Positions 27,901 through 36,303 of a stretch of DNA of 64,000 nt are shown here, one piece after another. How positions within the stretch are numbered: the stretch's first letter is position 1; each line of letters starts with the position of its first letter. Origin of the DNA: an uncultured Clostridia bacterium (lineage in GTDB: Bacteria; Bacillota; Clostridia; TANB77; CAG-508); NCBI GenBank assembly GCA_949443285.1, contig CASSLW010000004.1:1-64000 (forward strand), in the 5' to 3' direction. The notes beneath the pieces were generated by a model. It had not been told where the DNA came from. It saw nothing but the letters and a program-made list of their open reading frames with translations, and searched no databases. Position numbers and translations under genes: made by a program.

Positions 27901-30900
27901 CTTTCTAATGCTTCAGCTGATAAAATTGTGTATGCACCATTTTTATATTCAGCAACATGTTTTTCTATTGCTATATTTGATACAGGTAATTCTTCTTCTC
28001 CTGTTTCTTCTTTTTCAGGTATTGTTGCTTTTGCAACGTTTACTAGTTTTGCGTCTTTTATGTCTTTTTCTTGTACAGTGTATTCAACTGTTACTGATAC
28101 TTTGTTGTCTGCACCTCTATTTAGTGTTGCTATTGTGTGACTAAATTCTGGTAGTAATTCGTCTGTTACTACTACATTTTCTAGAGTTACATTTCCTGTA
28201 TTTTCTACTGTTATTACATAAGTAACTTTGTCACCAACTTTTACAGCTACTTCGCCATTTACGTCAGTTCCATTTACTTTTGTTGCTGTTTTTGTTACTA
28301 CAAAGTTTGGATTTGGATCTTCAGTATCTGTAGTTACTGTTGAGCTATCATCTCCTATTGTTGCTACGTTTACTACTTCTCCTGCTTTGATGTCTGCTTC
28401 TGTTACAATATGTGTAAATGTTACGTCTGCACTTGCATTTGGTGCTATTTCTTCTGTTATTGTTTTTGTTTTTTCTACTGAGTTATTATCCGTTACAACT
28501 ACGTTTTTAACTGTTTGATTTCCTTTATTTGTTACTTTAACATTGTATGTTATTGTTTCTCCTAAAGCATATTTTCCATTTTCATTTTTAGCTGTGCTTG
28601 TTACAATTTTAACTAAATCATATTTTGTAATTGGGTCTTCTGTCTCTGTTGTAACTTCATTTGAAGGATCATCTCCTATTGTTGCTACGTTTACTACTTT
28701 TTTAGCTGTGATGTCTTTTTCTGTTACGATATGTGTAAATTCTACGTCTTTGCTTTCTCCTGGTTTAAGTTCTCCATTTACTGTTGCTGTCTTTTCTACT
28801 GAGTTGTTATCTGTTACAACTACATTGCTTACTGTTTGGTTCCCTCTGTTTGTTACAGTTACTTTGTATTTTATTGTTTCTCCTAATGCATATTTTCCAT
28901 TTTCGTTTTTAGCTGTACTTATTACAGTTTTAACTAAATCATATTTTGTAATTGGGTCTTCTGTTTCTGTTGTAACTTCATTTGAAGGGTCATCTCCTAT
29001 TGTTGCTACGTTTACTACTTTTTTAGCTGTGATGTCTTTTTCTGTTACGATATGTGTAAATTCTACGTCTTTGCTTTCTCCTGGTTTAAGTTCTCCATTT
29101 ACTGTTGCTGTCTTTTCCTCTGAGTTGTTATCTGTTACAACTACGTCTTTAACTGTTTGGTTTCCTTTATTTGTTACTTTAACATTGTATGTTATTGTTT
29201 CTCCTAAAGCATATTTTCCATTTTCATTTTTAGCTGTGCTTGTTACAATTTTAACTAAATCATATTTTGTAATTGGGTCTTCTGTCTCTGTTGTAACTTC
29301 ATTTGAAGGATCATCTCCTATTGTTGCTACGTTTACTACTTCTCCTGCTTTGATGTCTGCTTCTGTTACAATATGTGTAAATGTTACGTCTGCACTTGCA
29401 TTTGGTGCTATTTCTTCTGTTATTGTTTTTGTTTTTTCTACTGAGTTATTATCCGTTACAACTACGTTTTTAACTGTTTGATTTCCTCTGTTTGTTACAG
29501 TTACTTTGTATTTTATTGTTTCTCCTAATGCATATTTTCCATTTTCGTTTTTAGCTGTACTTGTTACAGTTTTAACTAAGTCATATTTTGTGATTGGGTC
29601 TTCTGTTTCTGTTGTAACTTCATTTGAAGGATCTTCTCCTATTGTTGCTACGTTTACTACTTTTTTAGCTGTGATGTCTTTTTCTGTTACGATGTGTGTA
29701 AATTCTACGTATTTGCTTTCTCCTGGTTTAAGCTCTCCATTTACTGTTGCTGTCTTTTCCTCTGAGTTGTTATCTGTTACAACTACATTGCTTACTGTTT
29801 GGTTTCCTTTGTTTGTTACAGTTACTTTGTATTTTATTGTTTCTCCTAATGCATATTTTCCATTTTCGTTTTTAGCTGTACTTATTACAGTTTTAACTAA
29901 ATCATATTTTGTAATTGGGTCTTCTGTTTCTGTTGTAACTTCATTTGAAGGATCTTCTCCTATTGTTGCTACGTTTACTACTTTTTTAGCTGTGATGTCT
30001 TTTTCTGTTACGATGTGTGTAAATTCTACGTATTTGCTTTCTCCTGGTTTAAGCTCTCCATTTACTGTTGCTGTCTTTTCCTCTGAGTTGTTATCTGTTA
30101 CAACTACATTGCTTACTGTTTGGTTTCCTTTGTTTGTTACAGTTACTTTGTATTTTATTGTTTCTCCTAATGCATATTTTCCATTTTCGTTTTTAGCTGT
30201 ACTTGTTACAGTTTTAACTAAATCATATTTTGTGATTGGATCTTCTGTCTCTGTTGTAACTTCATTTGAAGGGTCATCTCCTATTGTTGCTACGTTTACT
30301 ACCTTTTTAGCTGTGATGTCCTTTTCTGTTACAATGTGTGTAAATGTTACTTCTGCACTTGCATTTGGTGCTATTTCTTCTGTTATTGTTTTTGTCTTTT
30401 CTTCTGAGTTGTTATCTGTTACAACTACGTCTTTAACTGTTTGATTTCCTTTGTTTGTTACAGTTACTTTGTATTTTATTGTTTCTCCTAAGTCATATTT
30501 TCCGTCTTTGTCTTTATCTGTTCCTGTTACAGTCTTAACTAAGTCATATTTTGTGAATGGTTCTTCTGTTTCAACTGTTACTTTTTCTGTTTCTTTTCCG
30601 TCTGATGTTGCTACGTTTACTACTTCTTTAGCTGCAATATCTTTTTCTGTTACAATATGTGTAAATATTAATTCAGCTTTACCGTTTACTGCAATATTGC
30701 TTGCTGTTCTAACTTTTTCTTCTGAATTTTCGTCATTTACTGTAACAGTTTTTAATACTGTGCTTCCTGTATTTGTTACTGTTACTTTATATGTTATTGT
30801 TTCTCCTAATGCATATTTTCCATTTTCATTTTTAGCTGTGCTTATTACTTCTTTTTTAATTGTATAGTCAGTAGTATCAACTGTTTCTTCTGGTTTTTCT

Positions 30901-32090
30901 TCACCAACAGTTGCTACGTTTTTAATAGCTCCACTAACCTTTTTAACAACTACTGTAAATTCAACTTTACTTTCTGAGTTAGCTGCAACTTCTACATCTG
31001 TTCCTGCCATTAATTTTTTAGCTGTTTCTTTAGAAGCTTCTTCAACTTCTATAATTCCATCTTCAATTAATTTTGCTAAAGATTCATCTTTAACATTTGC
31101 TTTACCAGCTACATCTCCTGTATTTTTTACAGTGATTGTGTATTTTATCTTGTCTCCAACTTTTGCTGCTGTACCTTCTGTTTTTCCTATAACTTCAGCT
31201 GTTTTTGTTGATGTTACTATTGCTGTTTTAGTTTCGTTTGTTTCTTCTCCATTAACTACAGCTACGTTTCTAATTGTTCCTGTTGCAGTTTCTGAAACTT
31301 TTACTTGGAAGCTTATTTCTATTTCTTCTCCTGCTTTTAAGTCTATGTTCCATTTTAATGCTACTATAGTTTTTCCGTCTTTTCCTGTAAGTTCTGTAGG
31401 CATAATAACTGATGAGCCTTCTACATATGTTGTCATTTCTGGAATTAAGTCTTTTACTTCAATTCCTTCTAAGTCTTTTTCAGAATTGTTTTTTACTGAA
31501 ATTTTGTATGTAATTACTTCTCCTTTTGTTGTTGTGTTTTCTCCTGTTTTGGTTTCACATACTTTGTTTATCTCTAAATTATCTTTTTTAGCGTTTATAA
31601 GTTTAGCATAATTTAAATCAGCATTTACTGACATTGGTGTCCATCCAACATAATGTCCTTCTAATATTTGTCTTTCTGGTATTTCTACTGTTTCAGTTCT
31701 TTGTATTGTTGTTTCTTGGATATTGTCTGCTGCTGCATTTTGTCCTGCATTTCCTGCTATTTGATTATTTTGTACTCCACCATTGTTCGCATTTGCTACT
31801 CCACCTGCTGGGTTTTGTGCATTTCCTGCATTTGCTTGTTCTCCTGCGTTTGGTAAAGTTCCTTGGTTTCCAGCTACTTCTCCATTATTTTGTTCTGTTG
31901 GTGCATTTCCTGTTGTTCCATTATTTGTTTGTTCTGCAAATTGATTATTTTCTATTTCAGCAGCTTCTGTGCTACCCCTGTCTTTCAAGAATACTACTGT
32001 ACCTATTGCTATTACTATTGCTAATATTGCAATTATTATGGCTACTGTTATAGTAGTTTTCTTATTTGGCATTTTTACTTTTCCTGCCAT
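24999..32090 (-). CDS. Giant cell-surface repeat protein with DUF11 domains, CnaB-like domain and VWA domain
   Basis: 2,363 residues. A signal-anchor helix (TITVAIIIAILAIVIAIGTVVF) is followed by an N/G/A/Q-rich stalk to about 125. Then come DUF11-type beta domains; seven near-identical tandem copies of 107 residues occupy about 516-1263 (28302-30545). After more DUF11 units there is a CnaB-like domain (about 1677, VTVKKEWANTT) and a VWA domain (about 1930-2110) with MIDAS motif DFSGSMKG. The tail is T/N/E-rich. No LPXTG is visible, so attachment would be by the N-terminal helix. Likely adhesin. It is third in an operon after an LPXTG-type protein and a sortase. The repeats recombine as an A-B-B pattern. 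Confidence 0.9.
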   Translation of the reverse strand: MAGKVKMPNKKTTITVAIIIAILAIVIAIGTVVFLKDRGSTEAAEIENNQFAEQTNNGTTGNAPTEQNNGEVAGNQGTLPNAGEQANAGNAQNPAGGVANANNGGVQNNQIAGNAGQNAAADNIQETTIQRTETVEIPERQILEGHYVGWTPMSVNADLNYAKLINAKKDNLEINKVCETKTGENTTTKGEVITYKISVKNNSEKDLEGIEVKDLIPEMTTYVEGSSVIMPTELTGKDGKTIVALKWNIDLKAGEEIEISFQVKVSETATGTIRNVAVVNGEETNETKTAIVTSTKTAEVIGKTEGTAAKVGDKIKYTITVKNTGDVAGKANVKDESLAKLIEDGIIEVEEASKETAKKLMAGTDVEVAANSESKVEFTVVVKKVSGAIKNVATVGEEKPEETVDTTDYTIKKEVISTAKNENGKYALGETITYKVTVTNTGSTVLKTVTVNDENSEEKVRTASNIAVNGKAELIFTHIVTEKDIAAKEVVNVATSDGKETEKVTVETEEPFTKYDLVKTVTGTDKDKDGKYDLGETIKYKVTVTNKGNQTVKDVVVTDNNSEEKTKTITEEIAPNASAEVTFTHIVTEKDITAKKVVNVATIGDDPSNEVTTETEDPITKYDLVKTVTSTAKNENGKYALGETIKYKVTVTNKGNQTVSNVVVTDNNSEEKTATVNGELKPGESKYVEFTHIVTEKDITAKKVVNVATIGEDPSNEVTTETEDPITKYDLVKTVISTAKNENGKYALGETIKYKVTVTNKGNQTVSNVVVTDNNSEEKTATVNGELKPGESKYVEFTHIVTEKDITAKKVVNVATIGEDPSNEVTTETEDPITKYDLVKTVTSTAKNENGKYALGETIKYKVTVTNRGNQTVKNVVVTDNNSVEKTKTITEEIAPNASADVTFTHIVTEADIKAGEVVNVATIGDDPSNEVTTETEDPITKYDLVKIVTSTAKNENGKYALGETITYNVKVTNKGNQTVKDVVVTDNNSEEKTATVNGELKPGESKDVEFTHIVTEKDITAKKVVNVATIGDDPSNEVTTETEDPITKYDLVKTVISTAKNENGKYALGETIKYKVTVTNRGNQTVSNVVVTDNNSVEKTATVNGELKPGESKDVEFTHIVTEKDITAKKVVNVATIGDDPSNEVTTETEDPITKYDLVKIVTSTAKNENGKYALGETITYNVKVTNKGNQTVKNVVVTDNNSVEKTKTITEEIAPNASADVTFTHIVTEADIKAGEVVNVATIGDDSSTVTTDTEDPNPNFVVTKTATKVNGTDVNGEVAVKVGDKVTYVITVENTGNVTLENVVVTDELLPEFSHTIATLNRGADNKVSVTVEYTVQEKDIKDAKLVNVAKATIPEKEETGEEELPVSNIAIEKHVAEYKNGAYTILSAEALESTTYKVGDTVWYAIKVTNNGEVADTVTVTDTLADGLAYANEASETINYNRNTKTITWNTELAAKETKTLYIKATVTNSAIAGTPVSSITTGGTTWWKTNNGDITTGKQEASAKLFIKLDGKILENDQDNHYTDTKDYTGCVAKVNLTAKNLSGNNAQTTDANAIKVGTTVTPTTVEEYSTLNYQIFQYIVDGTDLNTIAENIKNDSKARTKGITFNPETQMIVCYVLKTESDGYHIDAVIRPKAETKIDLYNVDNIATVNGKDSEKVTIVVTDSTEITDVTVKKEWANTTSTPESVDVQLYAGENATAETATLNEGNNWTYTWDELNKYDTNNKEINYSVKEISIDLENKTVTPFENNSTNGDYKVTYATTGNTTTITNTFVRPEINVTKKQYDKDNNEMAKGTKVQYGDTITYKIVATNSGNAEGTVTLKDTVPANSELVGNITLTQGRNTTRLTVDELVAGKVVTLGENETATLQFTVKAKAYAGEKVTNTAYYDKDEEKDTPTETTQSDIEAKTQVIPTSTNTQIVTKPQKAILVLDFSGSMKGTKLAQLKNAVNSFIDKFMEVNSQNQIMLIEYDKDIINNTPYGFTSDKQALKTKLGNDQADSGTNIDLGLTKANQELSKLNAEEIASTSVILMTDGSPYHYYDDNTNKIVSCSSDKEKGRQEAITSAERIANKNVPLYAVGFKCSTDARNLMKNIAKTNKENISDSEKINKYYSEPENGDDLNFVFENIADSIVSEADGEPIDIQTTEGKMVIADGFEAGQNVEIYIGEYTKGTSTPKATYSWNEFTSSDYVQENENGTMTFNLTQYMKDNNIAANEKITIRFVDPQKANVKMKSARLMSLVIDATEDAESEEDIAEYEQKIEKAEQAKTTPVKEESKPATAETTNKETTNNTVVETENKKPSTDNKENNKQDNKVNEEIKDKENTTTTEKPAGTTNTTTEEAINNNQNNGTYNTTSSVNE
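28302..30545 (-). repeat. Seven tandem 321-bp coding repeats
   Basis: Each unit encodes 107 residues starting DLVKTV(T/I)STAKNENGKYALGETI. Units come in two forms in the middle segment (ITEEIAPNASA, form A, or VNGELKPGES, form B) in the order A B B A B B A, so a 963-bp higher-order period is superimposed. Confidence 0.9.
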
Positions 32091-32109
32091 TTTAGAATTC
32101 CTCCTTTTA

Positions 32110-32700
32110 TTATTTAGTTTCTTTTGCCTTTAATATAAGTCTTTCTCTATTTCCATTTGTACATGTTATTAGTGTTGTTTCTCTTATGGTATTGTCATTT
32201 GTTGCAAGAATTGTTACATCATTTGGATCTGTTATAAATCTATCATATATTTGATATTGTATTGTCGTTCCTGTTAAATCTGTTAATTCTACAATATCTC
32301 CTATTTGTAAATGCTTTGTTTTTCCAAACATTGTTCCATCGTAATTGTTGTGCCCTGCTATTGACAAATTCCCATATTCGTTTACTTGACCTCCCCAATA
32401 TTTTACTATTGATATTTTCATTGGTTCTTTTGTTTCTTCTGGATTGTACGTATCTATATCTAGTATTGGGTATTCTAACTCAATTTTTGGAATTTTTACT
32501 ATTCCTATTACTTTGTATCCATTCATAGTTACATTTTCTTTTGTTTCATTTTCTAAACTTCTTGAAAATGTTTCTACTATTTTTTGAGTTTCTTGGTCAT
32601 TTAAGTAGTTTTTTCCGTATTTTACAGCTATTAATCCTATTACTACAATTACTGCTATGAGTAATATTGCAAATATTATTTTATATATTTTTAGTTTCAT
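32110..32700 (-). CDS. srt: Sortase
   Basis: 196 residues with an N-terminal signal anchor (IIFAILLIAVIVVIGLIAV). The catalytic triad is visible: histidine in SIAGHNNYDG, cysteine 180 in TLITCTNG and arginine in NRERLILKA. The family joins LPXTG-type proteins to the cell wall or to each other. Which subclass (B, D or E) is unclear. The start is 1 bp after the stop of the LPXTG-type gene. The obvious substrate is the protein at 32702. Confidence 0.93.
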   Translation of the reverse strand: MKLKIYKIIFAILLIAVIVVIGLIAVKYGKNYLNDQETQKIVETFSRSLENETKENVTMNGYKVIGIVKIPKIELEYPILDIDTYNPEETKEPMKISIVKYWGGQVNEYGNLSIAGHNNYDGTMFGKTKHLQIGDIVELTDLTGTTIQYQIYDRFITDPNDVTILATNDNTIRETTLITCTNGNRERLILKAKETK

Positions 32701-32701
32701 T

Positions 32702-33700
32702 CTAGTGTTTTTCTTCTTTGTTTTGTAGTTTTTTCATTCTTACAAATATAAGGATTAATGCTAATACGATAACTGCTAATATTGCAAATAGTATAATGCT
32801 GTCTCCTGTTATTGGTAGTTTTGCTGTTTCTTGAACTATTTTTGTTTCTGTTTTTCCTGGGATTTTTTCTTCTTCGTCTTCTCTATATGATGTCATAAAT
32901 TTTGCATCATATGTTTCTGTTCCGTCTTGTGCTACTTTTTTTAATAGTACAACATATTGCTCACCTTTTTGTGCTTCTATTGGTTGTTTTATTGTTAAAT
33001 CTTTTTCAACTGGTTCCCATTTTGCTCTTTCTATTAGTGAGTTATATAAGTTGTAAAATTCACTTGCATATTCTATTTTTGAATACATATCTTTGTCTTC
33101 ATATCCAACATTTAATTCGTTTGCTAATTCTTGCAATTTTGAATATTGGTCTGCTGGTAGTTTTGTTCTTTCATAGTAGTATGTTGCATTTTCGTCATCT
33201 ACTATTTGTAAGCCACCTATTGTCTCTGTATACTGCATTCCGTCTCTTACTTCATTTACTTTTTCTAAGTTTGTTTTTAATTCTGTTTTTATTCTTTTTG
33301 TTGTGTTTTCAACTATTTCCATTTTTTCTTTGTCAAAAGTTTGGTTTTCGAAGTTTATTTCATTTACTGTTTTTACTTCTTTGTCTCCGTCTTTTACTTT
33401 TGTATGAATATAGTTAGCTCCTTGCGCTATTTTGTCGCTCTCTATCAGAATTACTTGATTATTATCTTCATCTTCTACTGAATTGATATAATTCAAGTCA
33501 ACTTCTTCTGCTCCTTTTTCTGATGTTATAGCATATTGAAATTTCGAATCTGCTAATCCTTTAATATAGATTATGTAATCTTTATCTGCTTCCACAACTT
33601 GCATTTCTGCTTGTGCTGCAAAAGCATTTACTGGTATTATTAGTGCAATCATTACTACTAGTAATGCCATAGTCATAATTTTGATTTTAAATCTTTTCAT
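32702..33700 (-). CDS. LPXTG-type surface protein
   Basis: 332 residues. Signal peptide at 1-30 (KIMTMALLVVMIALIIPVNAFAA), an extracellular part that looks like one or two beta/helical domains, then KLPITGDS, a hydrophobic helix (IILFAILAVIVLALILIFV) and a basic tail RMKKLQNKEEKH: a complete cell-wall sorting signal. First gene of the operon with sortase and the giant repeat protein. The extracellular region is not recognised. Confidence 0.88.
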   Translation of the reverse strand: MKRFKIKIMTMALLVVMIALIIPVNAFAAQAEMQVVEADKDYIIYIKGLADSKFQYAITSEKGAEEVDLNYINSVEDEDNNQVILIESDKIAQGANYIHTKVKDGDKEVKTVNEINFENQTFDKEKMEIVENTTKRIKTELKTNLEKVNEVRDGMQYTETIGGLQIVDDENATYYYERTKLPADQYSKLQELANELNVGYEDKDMYSKIEYASEFYNLYNSLIERAKWEPVEKDLTIKQPIEAQKGEQYVVLLKKVAQDGTETYDAKFMTSYREDEEEKIPGKTETKIVQETAKLPITGDSIILFAILAVIVLALILIFVRMKKLQNKEEKH

Positions 33701-33744
33701 TATGAACCCCCCTATAAATTTATATAATTAGTTATTCAAGAGTT

Positions 33745-33806
33745 TTAAATAACCACTATTTCTTGTTTCCTCCCTACGGATACAAGTTTTTGCGTGGTAT
33801 ATTTAA
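33745..33806 (-). promoter_or_regulatory. Structured 5' leader of the surface operon
   Basis: In the minus-strand RNA, AAATAUACCAC (33794-33804) pairs with GUGGUUAUUU (33747-33756) with one bulge. Inside, CUUGU (33782-33786) pairs with ACAAG (33762-33766), closing a loop with UCCGUAGGGAGGA. The element lies between the promoter and the LPXTG gene, about 45 nt before the start codon. No known riboswitch class fits. Confidence 0.4.
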
Positions 33807-33827
33807 AGCTATATTTTTACACACAAC

Positions 33828-33856
33828 ATTATATTACATTATTTAAACTTTGTAAA
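33828..33856 (-). promoter_or_regulatory. Promoter of the LPXTG-sortase-repeat protein operon
   Basis: On the minus strand TTTACA (33851-33856) and TATAAT (33828-33833), 17 bp apart. Predicted leader about 120 nt. Confidence 0.65.
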
Positions 33857-33914
33857 GGAATTTTAATGAATTTCTTCAATTTTATGGAAACTTTTATGTA
33901 TACTTTTTGTTTAC

Positions 33915-33945
33915 TAAAAAAAGAAAGCAAAATTTTGCTCTTTCA
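33915..33945 (-). terminator. Terminator of pyk
   Basis: Minus-strand hairpin centred on GCAAAATTTTGC with flanking GAAAG/CTTTC, followed by T7. Confidence 0.75.
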
Positions 33946-33969
33946 AAATCTTACTTTCTTATATTTTTC

Positions 33970-35415
33970 TTATATTTTTACATATCCACCAATAACTTTA
34001 TTTTCTCCGTCTGTTGGTAGTATTTTTGCTCCACCTGCTAAAACAACTGTATCTCCTGTTTCTAAAATTCCTTGTGATTTTAAAGTTTCAATTCCTTTTG
34101 AAATTGTATCTTCAATTGTTGCTTCTCCTTTGCATAAAACTGGAGTTACATTGAATGATACTGATAATTGATGATATGTTTTTTCGTCGTCTGTTACAGC
34201 AAATATTGGGCATCCTGCTCCTAATCCTGCTAATTTTCTTATTGAATCACCTTTGTGTGTATATGCTACTATTGCATCTGCATCAATGTGTTTTGCTGTT
34301 ACACATGTTGAATATGCAATTGCACTTTCTAAATCTTTTTCTACATATTTTCCTGTTGATTTTTTATCAAATCTCTTCCAATAATTTATACTTCCTTCTA
34401 TTGCTGTTGATATTTTGTTCATTGCTTCAACACATTCTACTGGATATTTTCCCATTGCACATTCTCCAGATAGCATTATTGCTCCTGTTATGTCATATAC
34501 TGCGTTTGCAACGTCACTTACTTCTGCTCTTGTTGGTCTTGGGTTTTGTGTCATTGATTCTAACATTTGTGTTGCTGTTATTACTGGTTTTCCAACTTCA
34601 TTACATCTTTTTATAAAGTGTTTTTGTACAATTGGAACTTGTTCCATTGGTATTTCAACACCCATATCTCCACGTGCTACCATTATTCCGTCAGATGCTG
34701 CTAGAATTTCTTCAAAGTTATCTATTCCTTCTTGGTTTTCTATTTTAGAAATTATTTTTACTCTTTCTCCACCATTTGTATCTAGTAAATTTCTTAGAGC
34801 TTTAACATCTGCTTCTTTTCTTACAAATGAAGCTGCGATATAATCAAATCCTCTTTTAATTCCTTCTGTTATATCATCAACATCTTTTTGTGTTAATGCT
34901 GGTAATTCTAGTTTAACACCAGGAACGTTCATTGTTTTTCTGCTTCCTAATCTTCCTGTATTTAATGCTTTACATACAATATCTTTTCCATCTATTTTTG
35001 TTATTTCAAATTCTATTGCTCCATCATCTACTAATAATGTTGAACCAACTTGAACATCTTTATATAACTCTTTGTAGCTTATACTTGTTCTTTCATTGTT
35101 TCCAATTATATCATCATTTATAAATGTAAATTCTTGACCTTCGTTTATTGTTACTTTTTCGTTTCCTGTTTCTAATACACCTGTTCTAATTTCAGGTCCT
35201 TTTGTATCTAATAATAATGCTACTGGTTTATTTAATTTTTCTCTTACAGCTTTTATTGTTTCAATTTTTTCTCCATTTTCTTCATATCCACCATGAGAAA
35301 AGTTAATTCTTGTTACATTTAACCCAGCATTTACTAGCTTTGTTAACATTTCTTCACTTTGACTTGCAGGTCCTATTGTTCCTACTATTTTTGTTTTTCT
35401 TAATTTAGTTTTCAT
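33970..35415 (-). CDS. pyk: Pyruvate kinase
   Basis: 481 residues from the ATG after AAGGGAGGATATTT; upstream in-frame codons lack a site. Motifs: KTKIVGTIGPAS at the start, RINFSHGG, the catalytic lysine segment IISKIENQEG, and MVARGDMGVEIPMEQVP. The C-terminal regulatory domain is complete (TVVLAGGAKILPTD...). It makes pyruvate and ATP from PEP and ADP at the end of glycolysis. No extra PEP-utiliser domain, unlike many Bacillus enzymes. Confidence 0.97.
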   Translation of the reverse strand: MKTKLRKTKIVGTIGPASQSEEMLTKLVNAGLNVTRINFSHGGYEENGEKIETIKAVREKLNKPVALLLDTKGPEIRTGVLETGNEKVTINEGQEFTFINDDIIGNNERTSISYKELYKDVQVGSTLLVDDGAIEFEITKIDGKDIVCKALNTGRLGSRKTMNVPGVKLELPALTQKDVDDITEGIKRGFDYIAASFVRKEADVKALRNLLDTNGGERVKIISKIENQEGIDNFEEILAASDGIMVARGDMGVEIPMEQVPIVQKHFIKRCNEVGKPVITATQMLESMTQNPRPTRAEVSDVANAVYDITGAIMLSGECAMGKYPVECVEAMNKISTAIEGSINYWKRFDKKSTGKYVEKDLESAIAYSTCVTAKHIDADAIVAYTHKGDSIRKLAGLGAGCPIFAVTDDEKTYHQLSVSFNVTPVLCKGEATIEDTISKGIETLKSQGILETGDTVVLAGGAKILPTDGENKVIGGYVKI

Positions 35416-35508
35416 TATAAATATCCTCCCTTTTTTAAACCAGCCTTTATTATAGCACAGTTTCACAACAAAATTCAACATTTTTTTCAAATTTTTTCAA
35501 ATATTGCC

Positions 35509-35569
35509 ATTGGGGACGGTCCTTTTTGGCAATTTTTTGCCATTTAGGTCCGTCCCCAATGGCAATTTT
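35509..35569. repeat. GGGGAC inverted repeat
   Basis: ATTGCCATTGGGGACGGTCC... and its inverted copy form a long hairpin between pyk and the thioesterase gene, abutting the stop of the latter. Confidence 0.75.
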
Positions 35570-36291
35570 AGCTTATTTCTATTATTGAATGTATATTTTT
35601 TTCGTCCTCACTTGCCATTACTATAATATGTTTGTTGTTATTATAAGTGTATTTGCATTTAATTTTATCTCCGAAGTTTAATTTCTTTTTTATAAGTAAT
35701 ACGTACATTGTCAAATGGTCTTTTTTCATACACTTCTTCTGGCATAGCTTCATATGCTAAGTCTAAGTAATATAAATTGTGCATATGTTTATTAACATCA
35801 ATGTCTTTTCTAATTACTTTATAATCAATACTTGATGAAAATTCTGTTGGTATTTCTAGTTTACCCAATTTTTCTTCAGAAAATACAGTTTTTTCTTCTG
35901 GTTCATATCTATTCATAATTTTATCTGTTAGTCTGACCATTTTTCTATTGTCTATATCTATTAAAGCCCATTTTGATGTGGCGATTGCACATAACTTTTG
36001 TTCTTCATCATATATTTCAAAGTCACGGAATGTGAAAAACTTTTTTACATCTCTTCCCCAAGTATTTACAGTTAATGTTTGTCCATATTTTGGTCTTTTT
36101 AATACTTGTAAGTTCCAGTCAAGTAAAATCCATGCTGTTCTATTAGTTTCAGTTTCATTTGCACCATAGTTGACTGTGTCTGAATGGTATGCTGCTATAT
36201 TTTCTAGTATTTCTAATATTGCTCTGTTTTTTATGGTGTTGTTTTTTCCTATATCTTTTAATCCTATTTTAAAGTTTTCTTTGTAAATCAT
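35568..36291 (-). CDS. Acyl-ACP thioesterase, +1 frameshifted
   Basis: From ATG 36291 (RBS AAAAGGAGCAG) the frame gives a hotdog-fold thioesterase with NRAILEILENIAAYHSD, WILLDWNLQVLKRPKYGQ, WALIDIDNRKMVRL and NKHMHNLYYLDLA. It runs to KKEIKL, then reads RR and stops. Skipping one base restores GDKIKCKYTYNNNKHIIVMAS... to the stop at 35568; the total is then about 240 residues, as in bacterial FatA-like enzymes. The extra base is the minus-strand C at 35673: CTT CGG A instead of CTT GGA (Leu-Gly). This is the same change as in dtd and the rluA-type gene. The enzyme would release fatty acids from acyl-ACP. Confidence 0.85.
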
Positions 36292-36303
36292 TTTCTGCTC
36301 CTT

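Noticed and set aside
28543..30444. Long open frames on the plus strand opposite the giant repeat protein
   Set aside because: They are antisense images of the 963-bp higher-order repeat, are hydrophobic/V/S/T-rich by codon mirroring, and have no ribosome binding sites.
28302..30545. CRISPR-like or assembly-duplicated repeats
   Set aside because: The 321-bp units are in-frame coding repeats with distinct substitutions, so they are true protein repeats.
33745..33806. c-di-GMP riboswitch
   Set aside because: CACGCAAA and a purine-rich loop looked suggestive, but the conserved GEMM core and the tetraloop-receptor arms are missing.
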